From: Crocodylus rhombifer
Taxonomy: Eukaryota; Chordata; Crocodylia; Crocodylidae
Assembly: GCA_038503035.1 (NCBI GenBank)
Contig: JAVSML010020392.1
Location: forward strand, 62,001 to 126,000
Length of the DNA stretch: 64,000 nt
Direction of reading: 5' to 3'
The first letter of the stretch is position 1. Each line of letters starts with the position of its first letter. Below the pieces are notes generated by a model. It was not told where the DNA came from and searched no databases. It saw nothing but the letters and a program-made list of their open reading frames with translations. The translations under genes and the position numbers were made by a program. Shown here in pieces: positions 9,858 to 21,237 of this stretch.

Positions 9858-12677
9858 ATGAGCGAAGCAAATAAACAGGTAAGAGATAGAGGCCAGGGTA
9901 ACGCTTGGACTAGGGGGTCAGTACACACACCCACAGGAGGCCTCAAATGCCTCTACACAAACGCTCATAGTATGGGTAACAAGCAGGAGGAACTCACCCT
10001 CCTGCTGGCTGACACCAGCCCGGACATAGTGGGGATTACAGAAAAGTGGTGGGACGCAACGCATGATTGGGCGGTGAATGTCAAGGGCTATAGGCTATAC
10101 AGGAGGGACAGGATAGGAAAGAGAGGTGGGGGTGTGGCACTCTATATTAAGGAGGAATACACATCCTCGTTAATTAGCAAGGAGTCAGGGGAGGGGCACT
10201 CTGAAGTGCTTTGGCAGTCGAGGGGAAAGAGACTTAACAGTGGGAGTCTACTACAGACCTCCCAACCAGGGAGAAGAGCTTGACCAGGAATTCCTGGGTC
10301 AGCTCACAGAGGTAGTGAAGGCTAAGGATGTGGTCGTCATGGGGGACCTGAACTTCCCCCAGACATCTGCTGGGAAGAAGAGTCAGCCAGGTCTGAACGC
10401 TCACGTAGGTTCTTGGCCAGAGTGCAGGACCTCCATCTAACCCAGGAGGTGCACAGCCCCACCAGGGGAGACGCTTTGTTGGACCTAGTGCTGGCCATGG
10501 GTGATGACCTGGTGAGGGGGCTGCGGGTGCTCGACCACCTGGGCAACAGCGATCATCGCCTGCTGGAATTCACCATCCAGGGCAAGGTGGCAAAGGCATG
10601 CAGTAAGGCAGATTTTAGGAGGGCAAACTTCAACGAGCTAAGGAGGATAGTTGGAGAAGCGCTGAGGTCCCGGAGGGGAGGGGAGCCAGGTGTCCAAGGA
10701 GAGTGGTCGCTCCTTAAGGAGACGATCCTCCAAGCCCAAAGGAAGGTAATCCCAACGAGGATCAAAGGGAGCAGGAGAGCACACAAGCCTCCGTGGCTCA
10801 CCAAAAGCATCCAGGAATGTCTCCTTGCTAAAAAGGAGGCTTACACCCAATGGAAAGAAGGGGTCATCACCAGGGAGGACTATTCTGTAGTTGCTCGGGG
10901 ATGTAAGGGGGTAGTTAGGAAGGCCAAGGCAGAGATGGAACTGGGGCTAGCTTCCCAGATTAAGGACAATAAGAAGTCCTTTTTTAAATACATAGGGGGT
11001 AAAAAGAAGGTCCTGGGTAATGTGGGGCCCTTGCAGGATGCGATGGCAAACTTGGTTGTCACACCAGATGGCAAAGCTAACATGTTTCATGATTTCTTTG
11101 CCTCTGTCTTCCTAAGCAGGGACCAGAACAGCCACCTCCCTGCTGGGCCCCCCCTCAGGCCCTGGGGGAGGCACACCTGGGCCACAGGTTAGCAAGGATT
11201 TAGTTAGGGAGCTTCTGGAGGGGTTGGACTTATTCAAGTCAGCCGGTCTGGACGATCTCCACCCTAGAGTTCTAAAGGAACTGGCCGAGGTCATTGCAAG
11301 TCCCCTGGCACGGCTTTACGAGCACTCGTGGTGCTCTGGTGAGGTACCGGAGGACTGGAAGAGGGCCAACATGGTCCCCATCTTCAAAAAAGGCAGGAAG
11401 GAGGACCCGGGAAACTATAGGCCGGTTAGTCTTACCTCGATCCTAGGCAAGTTGTTCAAGAAAATTATGCTGGCACACATCCAGGAGGGGCCAGCAGGGG
11501 CAACCAAAATGGGTTCATCAGTGGCAGGTCCTGTCAGACCAACCTGGTGGCCTTTTACGATCAGATCACCAGATCATTAGATGCAGGGGTAGCAGTGGAT
11601 ATAGTCTTCCTGGACTTCTGGAAGGCTTTCGACACTGTCTCTCACCCCGTTCTCATTAAGAAACTGGGGGGCTGTGGTGTAGACACCCACACAGTCAAAT
11701 GGGTTGCCAACTGGCTGGAGGGCTGCACCCAGAGGGTGGTAGTGGATGGGTCCTTCTCAACCTGGAAGGACGTGGGCAGTGGGGTCCGCAGGGCTCGGTC
11801 CTCGGGCCCGCACTGTTCAACATCTTCATCAGTGACTTGGACGAGGGGGTAAAAAGCACCCTGTTCAAATTTGCTGATGACACTAAGATGTGGGGGGACA
11901 TGGGCACACTGGAAGGATGCAACAGGCTACAATCAGACCTAGACAGGTTACAAGGGTGGGCGGACGAGAATAGGATGGGCTTCAACACAGACAAGTGCAA
12001 GGTGATGCACCTGGGCAGGAACAACTGGCACCATACCTACAGGTTAGGGAACTCCCCTCTTGTCAGCACGGAGGTGGAAAAGGATCTTGGGGTCATCATT
12101 GACTCCAAGATGAACATGGCCCGGCAGTGTGGGGATGCAGTCAGGAAGGCCAACTGCACCTTGTCATGCATCCACAGATGCATCTCGAGCAGGTCCAAGG
12201 AGGTGATCCTCCCCCTCTATGCGGCACTGGTCAGGCCACAGCTGGAGTACTGCGTCCAGTTCTGGGCGCCCCACTTCAGGAGGGATGTCGACAGCATCGA
12301 GAGGGTCCAGAGGAGGGCCACGTGTATGATCAGGGGGCAGCAGGGCAGGCCCTATGAGAAGAGGCTATGGGACCTGAACCTGTTCAGCCTCCACAAGAGA
12401 AGGCTGAGGGGGGGGATCTAGTGGCTTGTTACAAACTAGTCAGGGGGGACCAGCAGGCATTGGGGGAGTCCCTGTTCCCCCGAGCACCGCCAGGAGTGAC
12501 CAGGAATAACGGTCACAAGCTGGCAGAGGGTAGGTTAAGGTTAGATATCAGGAGGCGCTACTTCACGGCCAGGGCGGCTAGGATCTGGAACCAACTTCCA
12601 AGAGAAGTGGGGTGCTGGCTCCTACCCTTGGGGTGTTTAAGAGGAGGTTAGATGCACATCTTGCTGGGGTCGTTTGA
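9858..12677 (+). pseudogene. CR1 ORF2 (endonuclease-reverse transcriptase), broken, copy A
   Basis: ORF2 of CR1 encodes an AP-type endonuclease followed by reverse transcriptase. The endonuclease begins with CLYTNAHSMGNKQEEL (from 9948). It continues through YRPPNQGEELDQEF (about 10250), MGDLNFP and GNSDHRLLEF (about 10540), the last carrying the conserved SDH motif. The reverse transcriptase shows LHPRVLKELAEVI (11260), NYRPVSLTSILGKLF (11413), VFLDFWKAFDTVSH (motif A, about 11600), and FADDTKMWG (motif C, about 11868). The C-terminal region holds RIWNQLPREV (about 12580). The reading frame shifts at least five times, near 10220-10280, 10400-10430, 11190-11230, 11550-11580, 11790 and 12420. 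Motif A has Trp where most CR1s have Ser (FLDFSKAF). The expected stop is TGA at 12675. Confidence 0.95.
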
Positions 12678-12683
12678 CCCCAG
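12664..12683 (+). other. CR1 terminal RNA hairpin, copy A
   Basis: CTGGGGTC, loop GTTT, GACCCCAG form a perfect 8-bp stem. The inferred ORF2 stop TGA (12675-12677) sits at the loop/stem junction. The equivalent position in copies C and D has CTGGACTC/GAGTCCAG, also a perfect stem despite different bases. Confidence 0.8.
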
Positions 12684-12769
12684 TACTCTTTCCTGCCATG
12701 GCAGGGGGTCGGACTAGATGATCTGTTCAGGTCCCTTCCGACCCTAGAAACTATGAAACTATAATCTCT

Positions 12770-15100
12770 CTCTCCTATTTTCACAGCCTTGCTGACTGTT
12801 TTTAGTTATAGCTAAAAACCTTAACTGAATTGTACATTAACTCGTGTGGAAATGAGTAGAAGTGAAATGTTGGATGCACTGTCAAGATGGTCAAGAAGGC
12901 TAGATTTTATATCACAAATATGAATAAAGTATACCCACTTAGCTATAATGACTGCAGGACTAACAGAACTGTATTTTTCACTATTTTTGCCTTGTTCATT
13001 ATGGTTTCTTTAAACAATATATAATCTAACAAATTAGTGCCTATTCCAATAAAGTTGTATAGTTTTGCCTTGATTTTAAACTGAATAATACAGCTCTAGG
13101 CCCCTACCATAGTAGTAAATCATCTTGTTTCTTTTTAACTGGAGAAAAATATATGTTGTGCTGATGCACCACACCATCTGCACCTCCCTTTTCAAAGTCC
13201 TAGATCCATTCCTGCCTGCATGAGAAGCCCCTTAGATGTTCAACAGTTTCAAACTCTTGCGTGATGTAAGAATGTGGCTGCCAGATGCATTGGGATAGTT
13301 CAGCACGGTGGAAACTATTGCATCATAAAATATAAACTCCAGCCATTGAAGCTATGAGGCATTTCCTATGACATACCTCAGTGGAATTCTCAAAGTAAAA
13401 GTTCCATTTGGGGGCCATTTTTTTTTTTTTTGCTTTTCTGAATTTTAATGGGAAAAAAAATCCAACAAGATCTATTTAGAGATGAACTCTACCTTTTTCA
13501 CTGGTATTCTAGGCATCAGCCTATGAGGAGCAACAAGGAGAAAAGGATGATTGTTCATGAGCATGTTAGAATGCTTGTAAAAGTGGAGAAATACTGGAAA
13601 GACATTCCTATGAAAATGGCCTCAAAGAGATGATTTTTCAAGGCTTTTTATTCTTCCCATATTGAATAATTTTTTATCAAAATAAGAAGAAAATTTCAAC
13701 CTGTGCTCAACAGTTATATTCCGTCTTTTTTGGCTTTGCTACTTCAATGAGATTTTTGCAAAATAAAAGGTTTAAAGCTCCCAGTAAGGCTGAACTCTGT
13801 AACGCAACTTCAGTTAACATTGCACCATAACATTATCTAGAGGTAAGTAAGTTTCTGCAGCTTGATTGCCAAAATGCCTCTATTCTTCTGAATTCCAGCC
13901 AAAGCTAGAAGAAAAATTAAGTCCAGTTTTAGATATAGGCACTAGGGATTAGCATCCTGGCCAATTTTCTTTTGTAGACAGGCCTGTTGAGGAAAGGATT
14001 TTCTCAGAAGAAAGCAAATGTAGGTTAACAGCTTACTTTGTGTATGAAGCGTGTATCCAGCATTTTATAGAGAATTGTTAAGTGCTTTCAAGAGGAAATT
14101 GCAAACCTTGTTCATTTCCAACTATACACTGTGTTAAAGGTACACTGATAAAATAGTTAATAAAGCATTAATAGGTTCTATTAATAGGTGTTATAATCAT
14201 GAGAATAGTGTGTATGATAGATAATTCTGAGCACATTAAAAGATGTTACAGGTGATGTCACAATTCTATGATCAATCTAGTTACTAATAATTTATTAACC
14301 GTTAATAAATGTGCCCTTATTATAAAGCATGACTGTATTCTCTTTGAAGCCAGCTTCCTCCAAAGCACACAGTAAAGAAGAAAATGATTGCCTTCCTAAA
14401 GCTTTCATACACATGTGACTTATCTTGTATCAGTTTTATTAGTGTTTGAGATTTAACAGTGCCAGCCCCTAGACTTGTGCATATTGACAGAGTTTCCTGG
14501 GTATCTTGATATAAGTACCCTGCTATATTTGTTTCAGTAAAGTTTTCCTATAAAAATAATCTTGTAACAAGTAACAAGACGATTTATTTTTGGCTTACCA
14601 TAAACCTCTACCCAAGTACCATTAGTTAAACCAGACCAAATCATACCAAACCCACCAAACAACCAACCCAACCCAAAACAAAACAAAACTCATGAGTCTT
14701 ATAACCTTAGGTTATACTGAAAAATAATTTCATGTAGTGCCAAGCTACATGTCCAGTCCTCAGGACTATAGAGAAAATAAGACCAAAGTACATCTGAAAG
14801 TTTGACCACCTGAAGGCAAGTAGAAAAGCCTAAGGAAGATATTTTTAAGAATCTCATCCTTTTATTCCCATCTCGTGATTTTGGGAGCCTGGTCCACCAA
14901 AAGATTTGGATGATTTAGAGAAGAATGTAAGACAAAAAGGAGAAAGGCTGTTGACTGCCAGCATAATAACTTCCCATAATTTTAAAAATGTAATTAGCTT
15001 ATTTACCTAAGGCTTGAGAGGTGCATGTAATCACCTCTTTTTTTTTTCCAACAGTGACTTTTCCATAGCAATGAATATTATTACAGTTCACATACTAGGA
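12770..15100. other. Unassigned AT-rich sequence
   Basis: No gene was seen. A 61-codon open frame at 13448-13633 starts in an A-rich run and shows no domain. A C/A-rich low-complexity patch (CCAAAC-type units) lies at 14637-14690, and A/T-rich paired ATTAATAGGT runs are near 14167-14192. Confidence 0.45.
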
Positions 15101-15155
15101 GTATCCAGAGGCCCCATTGCTTGAGACACTGAACAAATCCATAAGAGACAGGCCT
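15101..15155 (+). repeat. Possible ancient interspersed repeat fragment
   Basis: AGAGGCCCCATTG, then GACACTGAACAAATCCATAA and GAGACAGGCCTGTAT resemble the '...ccccattgtgctaggcactgtacaaacac...agagacagtccctg' segment of an old amniote repeat, as remembered. Divergence is high and the family is not named. Confidence 0.35.
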
Positions 15156-15435
15156 GTATTCACATTCAGGTTGAAGCTTTGAAACATATTGAAGCAGACC
15201 CTCTGTGGGTTTCAGTGACTTTAATGCCATTGATTTTGATGGAGCAACAATGACGATGATCTGGCCTACTGTTTTCTGACAGGTATCATAAAGTTAATCT
15301 GAGTGCTGACTAAGCTAGAACAAGACCCAAGAAAAATACCTGTAAATAGAAATGCCAACAAACTAAAGTGCATTTATGTAGTTCCACTGTTCCTGTAAAG
15401 CAAAAATCTTTGTCCATTCATGCATGTATTACAAG

Positions 15436-16562
15436 TAGGGGTGCACAGATAGAGATTTTGGGGGCTGATACTGATAGCTGATTTTTAAGCAAGCATATCA
15501 CAGATTTCATAGACTTTACGTGCCTGATACTGATTTGATTTCCAATACAGCTGCATGCAGCTGGTTAGTCTGTTGTGGTGGATGGGGAGAGGGGAGGGAA
15601 GGGACATTAGTGGGGAGGGCAGATCAAGGCCTCTGTGGTGAGGGAGGGAGTGGGGCTGGGGAAGGGGCTGGGGAAGGCACTGCACAGCTGGGGCAGGGTA
15701 GGGCGTGGGACAGAGCCATGGCTTGTCCAGGGGACACAGGGCGGGGACAGCTCCTGCCACTGCACACACCCTAGGAGGGGGCACGTGCCCTGGATCTATG
15801 TGGGGTGGGGTGGGGTGGGGTGGGCTACAGCTGTAGGCTGGGGCTAGGGCTGCACTGGGCTCCTCCCAGGGCATGGTGGGGGGTGCGGGGAGCTGGGCCA
15901 GGCTGCGCTCAGGGTGGGTGGCAGCGGCATAGGGAGGGGGGTTATGGAGGGGGCTGCAGCCACCCCAAATTTCACTGTAGCCCCCCTGTATCCCTTTCCC
16001 AGTGTTGCCTCTGCCTTCTGTGAGCGCAGCCTCAAGCGCAGCCCTGACACTCTGGGACAACAGACCTGAGCGCAGCCCCCACATGCAGGGAAAAGCCCAG
16101 CACAGTCCTGCCCCCAGCCCGCAGATGTAGTCCCCCCACCTCCCCAGTGCAGATCCGGGGGCACATGCCCCCCCAATGCCATCCCAGGGTATACACAGTG
16201 ATGAGATCCATCTCCCCCTGCCCTGTGCCCCCTGGGTGACCTGCAGCTCAGTCTTGTGCCTGCCCCTCCCTGGCTGGGCAGCACATGCCCCAGCCCTTTC
16301 CTCACTCCCTCCCTCACTGTGGGGGGTGTTGATCTGCCACCTCACGCTTCTTCCCTCCCCTTCCAACACAACAGACTTACCAACAGCAAGCAGCTCTCCA
16401 TGCTGTTGAGCTGTGCTCCGCCCTGCCTATGTGTTGCGCTGCAGCTGTGTGCGTGCACAAGCATTTATCAGCCAAATTACTGGCTACATCAGGCAGATTT
16501 CCAGAACAATCAATTTTCTCTATATCAGCGCCAATTCGATATCGGACCGATGGTCACCTCTA
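15436..16562. mobile_element. hAT-like non-autonomous element with GC-rich core
   Basis: The left end TAGGGGTGCACAGAT pairs loosely with the right end, read in reverse as TAGAGGTGACCATCGG. Flanks ATTACAAG (15428-15435) and GATACAAG (16563-16570) agree at 6 of 8 positions, the length expected for hAT duplications. AT-rich end regions with GATACTGAT-type motifs enclose a GC-rich core (about 15570-16420). Long open frames in the core, including a 294-codon minus-strand frame, run in several frames at once and are compositionally biased, so I treat them as non-coding. The right end of another element at 43598 carries the same TAGGGGTG terminus. Confidence 0.65.
15801..15824 (+). repeat. (TGGGG)n low-complexity run, G-quadruplex-capable
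   Basis: Four TGGGG units followed by TGGG sit inside the GC-rich core of the hAT-like element. Five G-tracts separated by single T residues meet the usual quadruplex pattern on the plus strand. Confidence 0.8.
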
Positions 16563-16570
16563 GATACAAG

Positions 16571-18430
16571 CCATGAATCTCATATTCAAATGTGTTTTTC
16601 TAGAAAATAGGTAAGCCAAAGTATGCAAAAATTACCAGCTGTGTGGTCTGTGCATCAGTAAGGGTGAGTAGTGCCTAGCCTAATATCTGTATCAAGATAC
16701 TATCAAAAACTACCTCAGCCCTAAAAGGAAGAGTTTCATGGCACTTGTCAACAGAAGAAATTATCCTTTTGCAGCCATCACATTGCAGAGCACAGCTGTA
16801 ATAAACAGGTTCAACACAGTTTTATCCCTTTTCATAACAAGTTAGTAAAAACAAAAATTAGAGGTAAAACGTTTATTACAGTACATATATCAACATATAA
16901 TCTGTTTGCAATTCAATCTAATAATAGTCTTCCAACCTTTCATTTTTATGATAAACTCTTTGCAAACATTAAAGGGTGCAAAATTATCAATCCAGGTGTT
17001 TCCTTTAGTATTGCAGTTTTGTAGGACTGATCCCAGTAATTCAAACTTGTTTAGGAAACTTCAAAACCATATATTTTGTGCCAGACTAAATAGGCACACT
17101 TAATATAAAGAATATTATGAAATAAATAATGCTTTGATGAACTCAGCACTTTTCTCCATTTCAGAATTCTCCTGTACTTTATCCTTCTCTGGGAACTAAA
17201 ATGGTTTCTATTTTAGAAACCTTTCTACACTAATAGCTTACGGCTCTAACTTATCATAGTCCCTCAACGAAGTTTATTGTAAAGGGCCAAAGAGCTACCC
17301 ATGTGAAGGCAAATGCTGGCAAAGCCGCATACAGGGAATTATTCACACAACTCCCATTATCAGTAATAGTAGAGCAACTCTTCTCCATACAACGCCTAAA
17401 GGGAAAGCTTTTTCAGTGCATTTCATAATTACTGTCATTAAAAGTGATATTTTAGTGTGTGTGTGTGTATGCGTTGTGTTTTGGTGTGAATAGTTTCTTT
17501 AGTAATAATAACTGCTGGGATTAAAATGTCAAAGCAACCATTTCATTACTTGTTTTCAAAGAGATAAATTACATTTTGATTTCACAGTCCTTACCTGTTA
17601 ATAATAATTGAATTGATTTCAGTGATGAACAATGCAAAATGACATTTCAATAATAATGTCTTATTACTGATAAATATATTTCCCTTCTTTGCACTTTGCA
17701 TCTTATAATTGTCATAGGCTGTATATATGCTACCTTTTCCAGGATCTTCTTAAAGACACAAATGTAAACTTGAGCCTGTCTGAGAAAAAAAAAAGAATTA
17801 GTTTCTGATTTTTTGTTCAGAACCTACAAGCTTTTTCTGAACATGACGCAGAAGAGCAGGGCTTGCTGGAGAATCACTTAACTCATGCACATTTATTGGC
17901 TAATCGCAGACTCACGGGGCAGACTGTGTGCTGTATCTGCAGGGTACAGCAGTTTAGCAGCATGAAAGAAGCCATAAAGGGACTGGTTATGTCTAGGGTC
18001 ATTTATGTGTTCATAACATAATACTAAGCAGCACATTAGCTGATTAAAGCCTGCAAGATGCCCTGTGCTAGCCAGGCACTATCAGAACATAGTGAGACTC
18101 CCATGATGCTCCTTGCAGTGGTGACTGTCATTGGCATTTGCACTACAGAAGGTGTATTAGCCCTCATCCCCAAACTGCAATGTCACTTCTGAAATTGTAG
18201 TACTGCCTCCCCATGGGGAAAAAAAGGCATAGGGAGAAAGATCTGCTTTAACCATGGGTTCAGTCACAGCAAGCACCTTGTTGTGTGCAGGGGAAACTTT
18301 GATATCTATTTATGATTTTCTGTCTCATCATCAGCTGCATTTGGCGCCAAAGCACACCCTGAGGCAATGGTCCAAAACATTGGGTCTTCATGTGCCAAGA
18401 TGATGGTAGTTAATTTCAACACCCTTGGTA
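16571..18430. other. Unassigned AT-rich sequence
   Basis: No gene was recognised. A short (GT)n run is at 17456-17469. A 65-codon open frame at 16906-17103 lacks any domain. Much of this stretch (about 17430-17730) is evenly AT-rich and could hold conserved non-coding sequence, but that needs a cross-species comparison. Confidence 0.4.
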
Positions 18431-18433
18431 ATA

Positions 18434-18635
18434 ACAACAGTACTTAGCGCTTTTGATCTTCAAAGCACTTTAAAAACATTGGCTAATTAATTAATCCTCA
18501 CATCACTCTGTTATTATCCCCATTTAGCAGATGGGGATATTGAGTCAGAAAGGTTAAGTGACTAGCCCAAGGCTACAGGAGAAAGTGGCATCAGAGCTAA
18601 GATGGGGAATTCCTGGATCCGCTCCCAGGTTTTGA
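18434..18635 (-). mobile_element. MIR SINE, minus strand
   Basis: The plus strand reads the reverse complement of MIR in order: AATAACAACAGTACTTAGCG, a CAAAGCACTTTAAAAACATT block, TTAATCCTCACATCAC, TTATCCCCATTTAGCAGATG, then GGTTAAGTGACTAGCCCAAGG, and finally the tRNA-like head with GGATCCGCTCCCAGGTT. This is one of the most complete MIR copies here, lacking only part of the A-box region. Confidence 0.85.
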
Positions 18636-18639
18636 AGCA

Positions 18640-20455
18640 GCTGTGGGAGCCTCAGAGGGCTACTATTGCAAACCTGCATCTGCATCAGCATATAACTATA
18701 ACTGCTTTATAGTTGCTGCTTCTGCATGGAAGGGGATCCATAGTCCTCCGGCACTGTTGGCATAGCACCTGCTGAGCTAAGGTCTGCACTCCTACATGGG
18801 CTGCTCAAAACCTGCCTCTCCCATTTCCTGGAGTGGTAGCATCATTTTAATGTGTTTGTAACCCTCTATACTAATAGAGGTGCCTGAATTTCCCCTTTAA
18901 GCCTGTGTGAGAGAAAGTCCTTGAATGTTCATGTGTGGAATAAACTGAGAGATGATAAACAATTTACTAGAGATGCAGACTCCAAAGTATAGTTCATCAA
19001 GTAGACTGACCCCAGTAGTTCTACCATTAATAGACTTCAGGGATGAGAATCCCACCTATTGCTTCAAGAGAACTGGAGACTGTTGACCAAGTTCCTTTAG
19101 AAAAGTTCAGGATAGTAACTTAATTCCAATGAATAAAATCGTAAAAGAAACTCTCTTACCTTTGATTCCATGAATCCTGGCAAACTACTCAGGAGTTTTA
19201 TTGTATTCATATTATCCAATATGTGAAAGATAAAGGGGGGTCTCATGGAAATGGACAGTGGTTAAAAAGGTGTAGGTATGCTGTATAAAAGGTCCCAGTG
19301 GGGAAATAATTATTATTATTGTGCAATGGAAAAATCTGTGGAAAAAGGACAAAGTCCTCTGTGGGAAGGTTTTTTGTGGAAAATTATAAGATATTGTGGG
19401 AAAAAGGTAAGAGAGGTGCCCATATGCTTGAGGGAAAAGTAACAAAAGGGGGGGAAACCCCCAAACAAGAAAAAGTATTTAAGAAACCTTGTATTTAAGA
19501 AACCTGTATTAAGAAACCTTGCCTAATGATGGCTATTGTTTAAAACAGTCATGAGAATGTCTAAATCAAACTACAAGGGTAGGGCAAGGAATCTATAATG
19601 TGAATTTAGGTTCTCTGTAATGAGGAAGTGAGGTAAAGAGCAAACCATAAGAAGCCATCTGCAGTGTCCAACAAGTTTTACTGGTCCTGCAAAACTCAGG
19701 AACTAGGCTAAATTCATGTGAATGCCATCTAAAAGCACTCTATCTATTAACTAGCTACCACATTTCTTTGCATACCACACACATTACTGCACTACCTCTG
19801 CACCCTGCACCTTCCCTGCAGCAGCTCTGGCTCTAGCAGTGGGGGAGGGGAGGGAAGCAGCACTGGTGCGTGATATAGGAACAATAGCCAATGGTTAGTG
19901 CTTCTAGGAAAGATGTCACCTCCATTTTTTTGCCCACCAAACACCAATATTTTTTGCCCACCAAACATGCATGTCAGTGGTATGAAACAGTGAACTACAT
20001 GTACTGGTCCTGTACTGCGGCTGCATCTCTGCTCACACTGTTGCAGGAACCAGCGGTAAAGTGCAGGGGGGAGAGGGAAGCGGGGGAAAGGGTTCCCCCT
20101 TCCTTATGTATATACTTCCTTATGTATATATCCTTGGGGCCTTATACCTCATCAATGCTTTTAAAATACTTAGGCAATTGCTAGGACCCAGATGAAGTTG
20201 GCTTCCCTAGTTATTGGAGGTCAAACCCTACAATCTATGGGATACCTACGGCAGACCCTAAAGGCATACTGTGAAAAAATTATTCAGTGGCCATTTTTAC
20301 ACCTCTTTGGAAAGTTACACGCCAGAAAGTGCCTAAGAAATCAGCCAGGGGTTCTACTGGTGTAGGAGGCCCCTGGCTAATCTATTGCCTGATACAGAAT
20401 CAGGGAACATAACACAGCAATAATTTCGGCTCCCTACCTGATCTGTTGGTGCTTT
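18640..20455. other. Unassigned sequence with three small tandem duplications
   Basis: No gene was seen. Tandem units: a TATTTAAGAAACCTTG-type unit three times at about 19476-19521; TTTTTTGCCCACCAAACA twice at about 19924-19968; and CTTCCTTATGTATATA twice at about 20098-20130. These are short replication-slippage products. An ATTATTATT run lies near 19309-19319. Confidence 0.5.
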
Positions 20456-20459
20456 CCAG

Positions 20460-20653
20460 CAGTAGTGTAACCGAAGTGCAGGGCAAGGGGAATAGGGCAG
20501 CTATCCCAGGTGCTACCTTAGTGGAAGGATGCAAAAATAACTGTGACTGAAGCAGCAGCTGATCCCATCACTGAGATTGGCACCATGGCAGATGGCTCTG
20601 CCCCGGGCATTGCAAGGCTGCCCAGGACCTGGACCTGCCCAGCTTCACCCCTG
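20460..20653. mobile_element. Short hAT-like MITE (194 bp)
   Basis: Left end CAGTAGTGTAACC and right end, in reverse CAGGGGTGAAGCTGG, make a short imperfect inverted repeat. Flanks CTTTCCAG (20452-20459) and CTTTCTGG (20654-20661) match at 6 of 8 positions, consistent with a decayed hAT duplication. There is no coding capacity. Confidence 0.6.
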
Positions 20654-20789
20654 CTTTCTGGCCATGTGGTATCCACTATGAAGGGGAAACTAAATGTATA
20701 GCTGCTTCTTTTTTCAGTAAAGTGTTGCTGATGGCACTTACAGGAGCAAAGAATTCAGTTCATATTCAATGATTGCATCAGAGAGTTAC

Positions 20790-21237
20790 ACAGAGGGTGC
20801 ATCTACATGTACATATTAATACACAGCAATAAACTCTGGTGCATATTGTGCTGGAGTTTATGGCTCCTGGACACAACATTTTCATGTGTGTCCAGGTCCT
20901 CAGCATGCTGAGCCAGGTCAGAGAAGTCCTGGCTGACAAGAGGCCCCGGGGTCAACCTGGCAGCCCAGAGCTTCTCTGACCCAGATCAGTAAGCTGTGGA
21001 GAAGCTGGCTGGGGCATGAGGTGCTCCAGTGTGGGGCTTCAGCATCTACACAAGCAATGCTGCACACCAAAAAAACTCTGCAGCAGAATAGTACTTGCAT
21101 TTGCAAGTAGTATCCTGCTGCAGAGTTTATTCATTTCCTGTGGTCTAATAGGGCTGCACATGTAGATGCCATGACATTTACTGTGGAGCTAATTAGGCAG
21201 CTCCACAGAAAAAGTCTTATGTAGATATGTCGATGGG
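20790..21237. mobile_element. MITE with GGGTGCATCTAC-type ends, copy 1
   Basis: The left terminus CAGAGGGTGCATCTACATG and right terminus ending CTTATGTAGATATGTCGATG are roughly inverted. The interior has further GTAGATGC-type sub-terminal motifs (about 21160) and a perfect 10-bp-arm hairpin at 21181-21208 (CTGTGGAGCT...AGCTCCACAG). No transposase was seen. Related termini occur at 21766, 24184, 25170, 27829 and 52149. Confidence 0.65.

Larger units (their letters stand above)
9825..12764 (+). mobile_element. CR1 LINE copy A (5'-truncated, with 3' tail)
   Basis: This is a ~2.9-kb non-LTR retrotransposon copy. It starts in the short region between ORF1 and ORF2 (CAGCCCAGCCCAGA near 9841, matching 31084-31097 of copy B). 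It runs through ORF2 and ends in the CR1 3' region: TGCCATGGCAGGGGGTCGGA, a CCCTTCCGACCCTAG block and a short AAACTATG tail. Missing ORF1 is the usual 5' truncation of CR1. Several frame changes in ORF2 show it is dead. A hairpin at 12664-12683 spans the ORF2 stop. The tail unit AAACTATG differs from the ATTCTATG units of copies C and D, so A probably belongs to another subfamily. Confidence 0.96.

Noticed and set aside
15485..16369. 294-codon minus-strand open frame
   Set aside because: It lies in the GC-rich core of a transposon with overlapping open frames on both strands, low-complexity proline/glycine/serine-rich composition and no domain.
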